A stretch of 64,000 nt of DNA, from assembly GCA_910574455.1 (NCBI GenBank), contig CAJSYZ010000002.1, positions 1,451,671 to 1,515,670 on the forward strand, given 5' to 3'. Positions 62,396 to 64,000 of this stretch are shown here, piece after piece (position 1 is the stretch's first letter; the number at the start of each line of letters is the position of its first letter). The translations under genes and the position numbers were made by a program. Origin of the DNA: Trichaptum fuscoviolaceum (lineage: Eukaryota > Basidiomycota > Agaricomycetes > Hymenochaetales > Trichaptaceae). The notes beneath the pieces are model-generated. The model was not told the origin of the DNA. It saw only the letters and a program-made list of their open reading frames with translations, and did not search any database.

Positions 62396-64000
62396 TTTTT
62401 TTTTTTTTTTTTTTTTTTGGCTTTATTATTCCTGCAGTATAGCTAAGTACATGACCTATCTACAACGGAGGCGCCCGTCATCGAGGTAAACTACGAAACT
62501 GGGCGGGCAGTGCCCGCCACCGAAGGTGGCGGCTAAGTGGGCGCACCGCCTATTAAAGAAAGGAAGAGGAAGAGGAGAGATTGGTTTACATATCACCACG
62601 CCCATGTCAAGGCGCAGGTGAACCTACACTACAAGCACAGACGAAGTTTAGAAAGGAGGGCACGTCCGGACACAGTACCTGGGCGTTAACCTGGGTAAGG
62701 CGCCGTTCTGTCTGGGATCGCTGGTTCCTCATACATAACAAAGAAGTAAGTTGCATCAGAGATCAAGAGGAGGGTCTGAAACGTGACCGTTAAAATCATA
62801 AAGATCCGGGTCCGTGTCCTGAGTGCGTGGTCCAAGGGCGCGCCATACATACACACAAAGGGTCGTCAGGTCCATGTCCTGGTTGGTTGGGAGGCCATCT
62901 AGCTCCATCATCGCATATGCAAGGCGGATGGCAGCTGAGGTGCGCTGAGTGGGGCGGTCGAGATGCCTAGTGAACTTAAGCCACTTGCGAATCACGTCGA
63001 TGAGGGGTTCGTCTGCCCACTCTGTGTGGTGGGCTGGGAGTGGGGTGCCTTTAGGCCAGACCTTACCAATCCAAGGGCGGAAAGTCTCGCAGCCACCAAG
63101 TATGTGGGCGGCGGTCTGGGCAGGCCAAGGGGGATGATTGTGCCAACGACAGTAGGTGATCAGGCCGTTTCTGCGCCTATATTCTGGGCTCATGCGCATC
63201 CAGTACGCCCCGAAGGGGCCAGCGCAGCAGAGAACTTGAGCAACTGCTGAAATCTCAGCGCGGGGGTAGGTGTCCGACATCTCCATGAGTGCGCGCGGAC
63301 GACGTTTTAGGGGGCCTGTGATTGCCAAGTACTTGTCGGCAGTGGAGGCAGTGGCATGGGCGAGGTGATCCTCCCATTGCTTCTGGGCTTTGAGGGTGTT
63401 CTGCTCGCGGAGGGCGGATATCGAAGGAAGGGAAGATGAGGGTGGCAGTTCTGTGGCTTTCTTTGCCTCTTCATCAGCCCATTCGTTTCCTGGGACGCCT
63501 GAGTGACCCGGGCACCAGTGAAACTCGATTTTGAGGTTGGGGTGAATGTCCAGCAGGTTGGTGATGCCTGCTTTCCAAGCGAGTAGTAAGTGGGCGCCAG
63601 GTGCTGATGGCCAGTCGCGGACAAGGCAAAGGGCAGTTAGCGAATCTGACAGGAAGACAATGGACTCCACTTCCAGGAGATGGCGGCCGAAGTGAGAGGC
63701 GGCCCAAGCTGGAGCAGACGCAAGGGAGAAGATCTCAGCGTCAGTGGCAGTGGCGATTTTGGGGGAAGCGCAGTGTCTGAAGCCCAAGCGATGTTGACCG
63801 CGCATGGCGACAATAGCTGAGCCAGACTTGTGCTCGAGTCTGGAGCCGTCTGTGAAGATCTGGACGGAGGATGTGGTGCACAGAGAGTTGGCAGATGAGA
63901 CAAACGCCTGGCGAGTGTCAGTGTCAACGGGACCGGCAGGGATGGCAAACTTGAGGCGTCCTCCAGCAAAAGCCAGTGGATCCTCCCAGGGAGAGTGTGT
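62396..64000 (-). mobile_element. LINE copy L, antisense, running out of window
   Basis: Starts with 23 T (62396-62418) and a 3' UTR with both hairpins and the AATAAA complement, followed by RNase H. The 5' part is outside the window. Inserted antisense in LINE K. Confidence 0.93.
62756..64000 (-). CDS. LINE ORF2 C-terminal part (RNase H), copy L, partial
   Basis: Open from the window edge to TGA 62756-62758. RNase H motifs FTDGS, DAEIFS, SDSLTA and GNEWADEEA and the C-terminal HILGGC are all present. No lesion seen in the visible part; the start is outside. Confidence 0.9.
   Translation of the reverse strand, partial: THSPWEDPLAFAGGRLKFAIPAGPVDTDTRQAFVSSANSLCTTSSVQIFTDGSRLEHKSGSAIVAMRGQHRLGFRHCASPKIATATDAEIFSLASAPAWAASHFGRHLLEVESIVFLSDSLTALCLVRDWPSAPGAHLLLAWKAGITNLLDIHPNLKIEFHWCPGHSGVPGNEWADEEAKKATELPPSSSLPSISALREQNTLKAQKQWEDHLAHATASTADKYLAITGPLKRRPRALMEMSDTYPRAEISAVAQVLCCAGPFGAYWMRMSPEYRRRNGLITYCRWHNHPPWPAQTAAHILGGCETFRPWIGKVWPKGTPLPAHHTEWADEPLIDVIRKWLKFTRHLDRPTQRTSAAIRLAYAMMELDGLPTNQDMDLTTLCVYVWRALGPRTQDTDPDLYDFNGHVSDPPLDL

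Noticed and set aside
1..64000. CRISPR arrays, bacterial promoters, ribosome-binding sites, rRNA or tRNA genes
   Set aside because: None seen. The spaced repeats are LTRs, LINE copies and TIRs, and the content is eukaryotic.
1..64000. Heavy repeat-induced point mutation (RIP)
   Set aside because: Copies are nearly identical and GC-rich, with only isolated C-to-T type changes (23897-23899, about 47958); no strand-wide pattern.

Overview
The window is a fungal (probably basidiomycete, Agaricomycetes-like) block made entirely of transposable elements nested in one another. I see no intact host gene, rRNA, tRNA or CRISPR array. A fungus is suggested by Tad1/I-type LINEs (CCHC ORF1, ORF2 with endonuclease, reverse transcriptase and RNase H), by chromodomain-bearing Ty3/gypsy elements, and by a compact Ty1/copia element. 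The basidiomycete call is inference.

Layout (LINE copies lettered A-L; family 1 unless stated). 1-5052: LINE A (+), 5' end outside the window. 5053-5443 and 8921-10497: LINE D (+), split by LINE B (-, 5444-8920) with a 13-bp target duplication. 10498-10946 and 16751-17173: an ORF1 fragment, F (+), split by a complete copia element (-, 10947-16750) with identical 262-bp LTRs. 17174-23568: full-length LINE C (+). 23569-28219: LINE E (-), with its 5' end but no 3' end. 28220-30053: 3' fragment G (+). 30054-32479 and 41938-42865: LINE H (+, family 2), split by a giant palindromic DNA transposon (32480-41937), which itself holds a chromodomain gypsy element (-, 34482-41076, 342-bp LTRs). 42866-46898 and 51166-51206: LINE I (-), split by a 4.3-kb decayed DNA transposon with long terminal inverted repeats (46899-51165), which holds a smaller hAT-like MITE (about 49618-50243). 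51207-53853 and 60197-61150: LINE J (-, family 2), split in ORF1 by a second chromodomain gypsy (-, 53854-60196, 576-bp LTRs). 61151-62395: LINE K (+). 62396-64000: LINE L (-), running out of the window.

How the parts work: each LINE carries a nucleic-acid-binding ORF1 overlapping ORF2 by a few bases (ATGA or TAATG), a 3' UTR with two mutually exclusive hairpins, an AATAAA signal and a pure A tail of 20-31 nt. The LTR elements carry visible priming signals: the copia PBS matches the anticodon arm of initiator tRNA-Met (half-tRNA priming), and the first gypsy has a 12-nt PBS complementary to its own LTR (Tf1-type self-priming). The second gypsy has a possible weaker version, plus a GGGTTTT slippery site just before the gag stop.

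Identical LTRs, pure A tails and near-identical LINE copies point to recent activity, but most long reading frames are broken by small indels, largely in homopolymers or short repeats. Whether these are real decay or sequence/assembly error cannot be settled here, and several LINE-LINE junctions lack matching flanks, so the assembly itself deserves checking.
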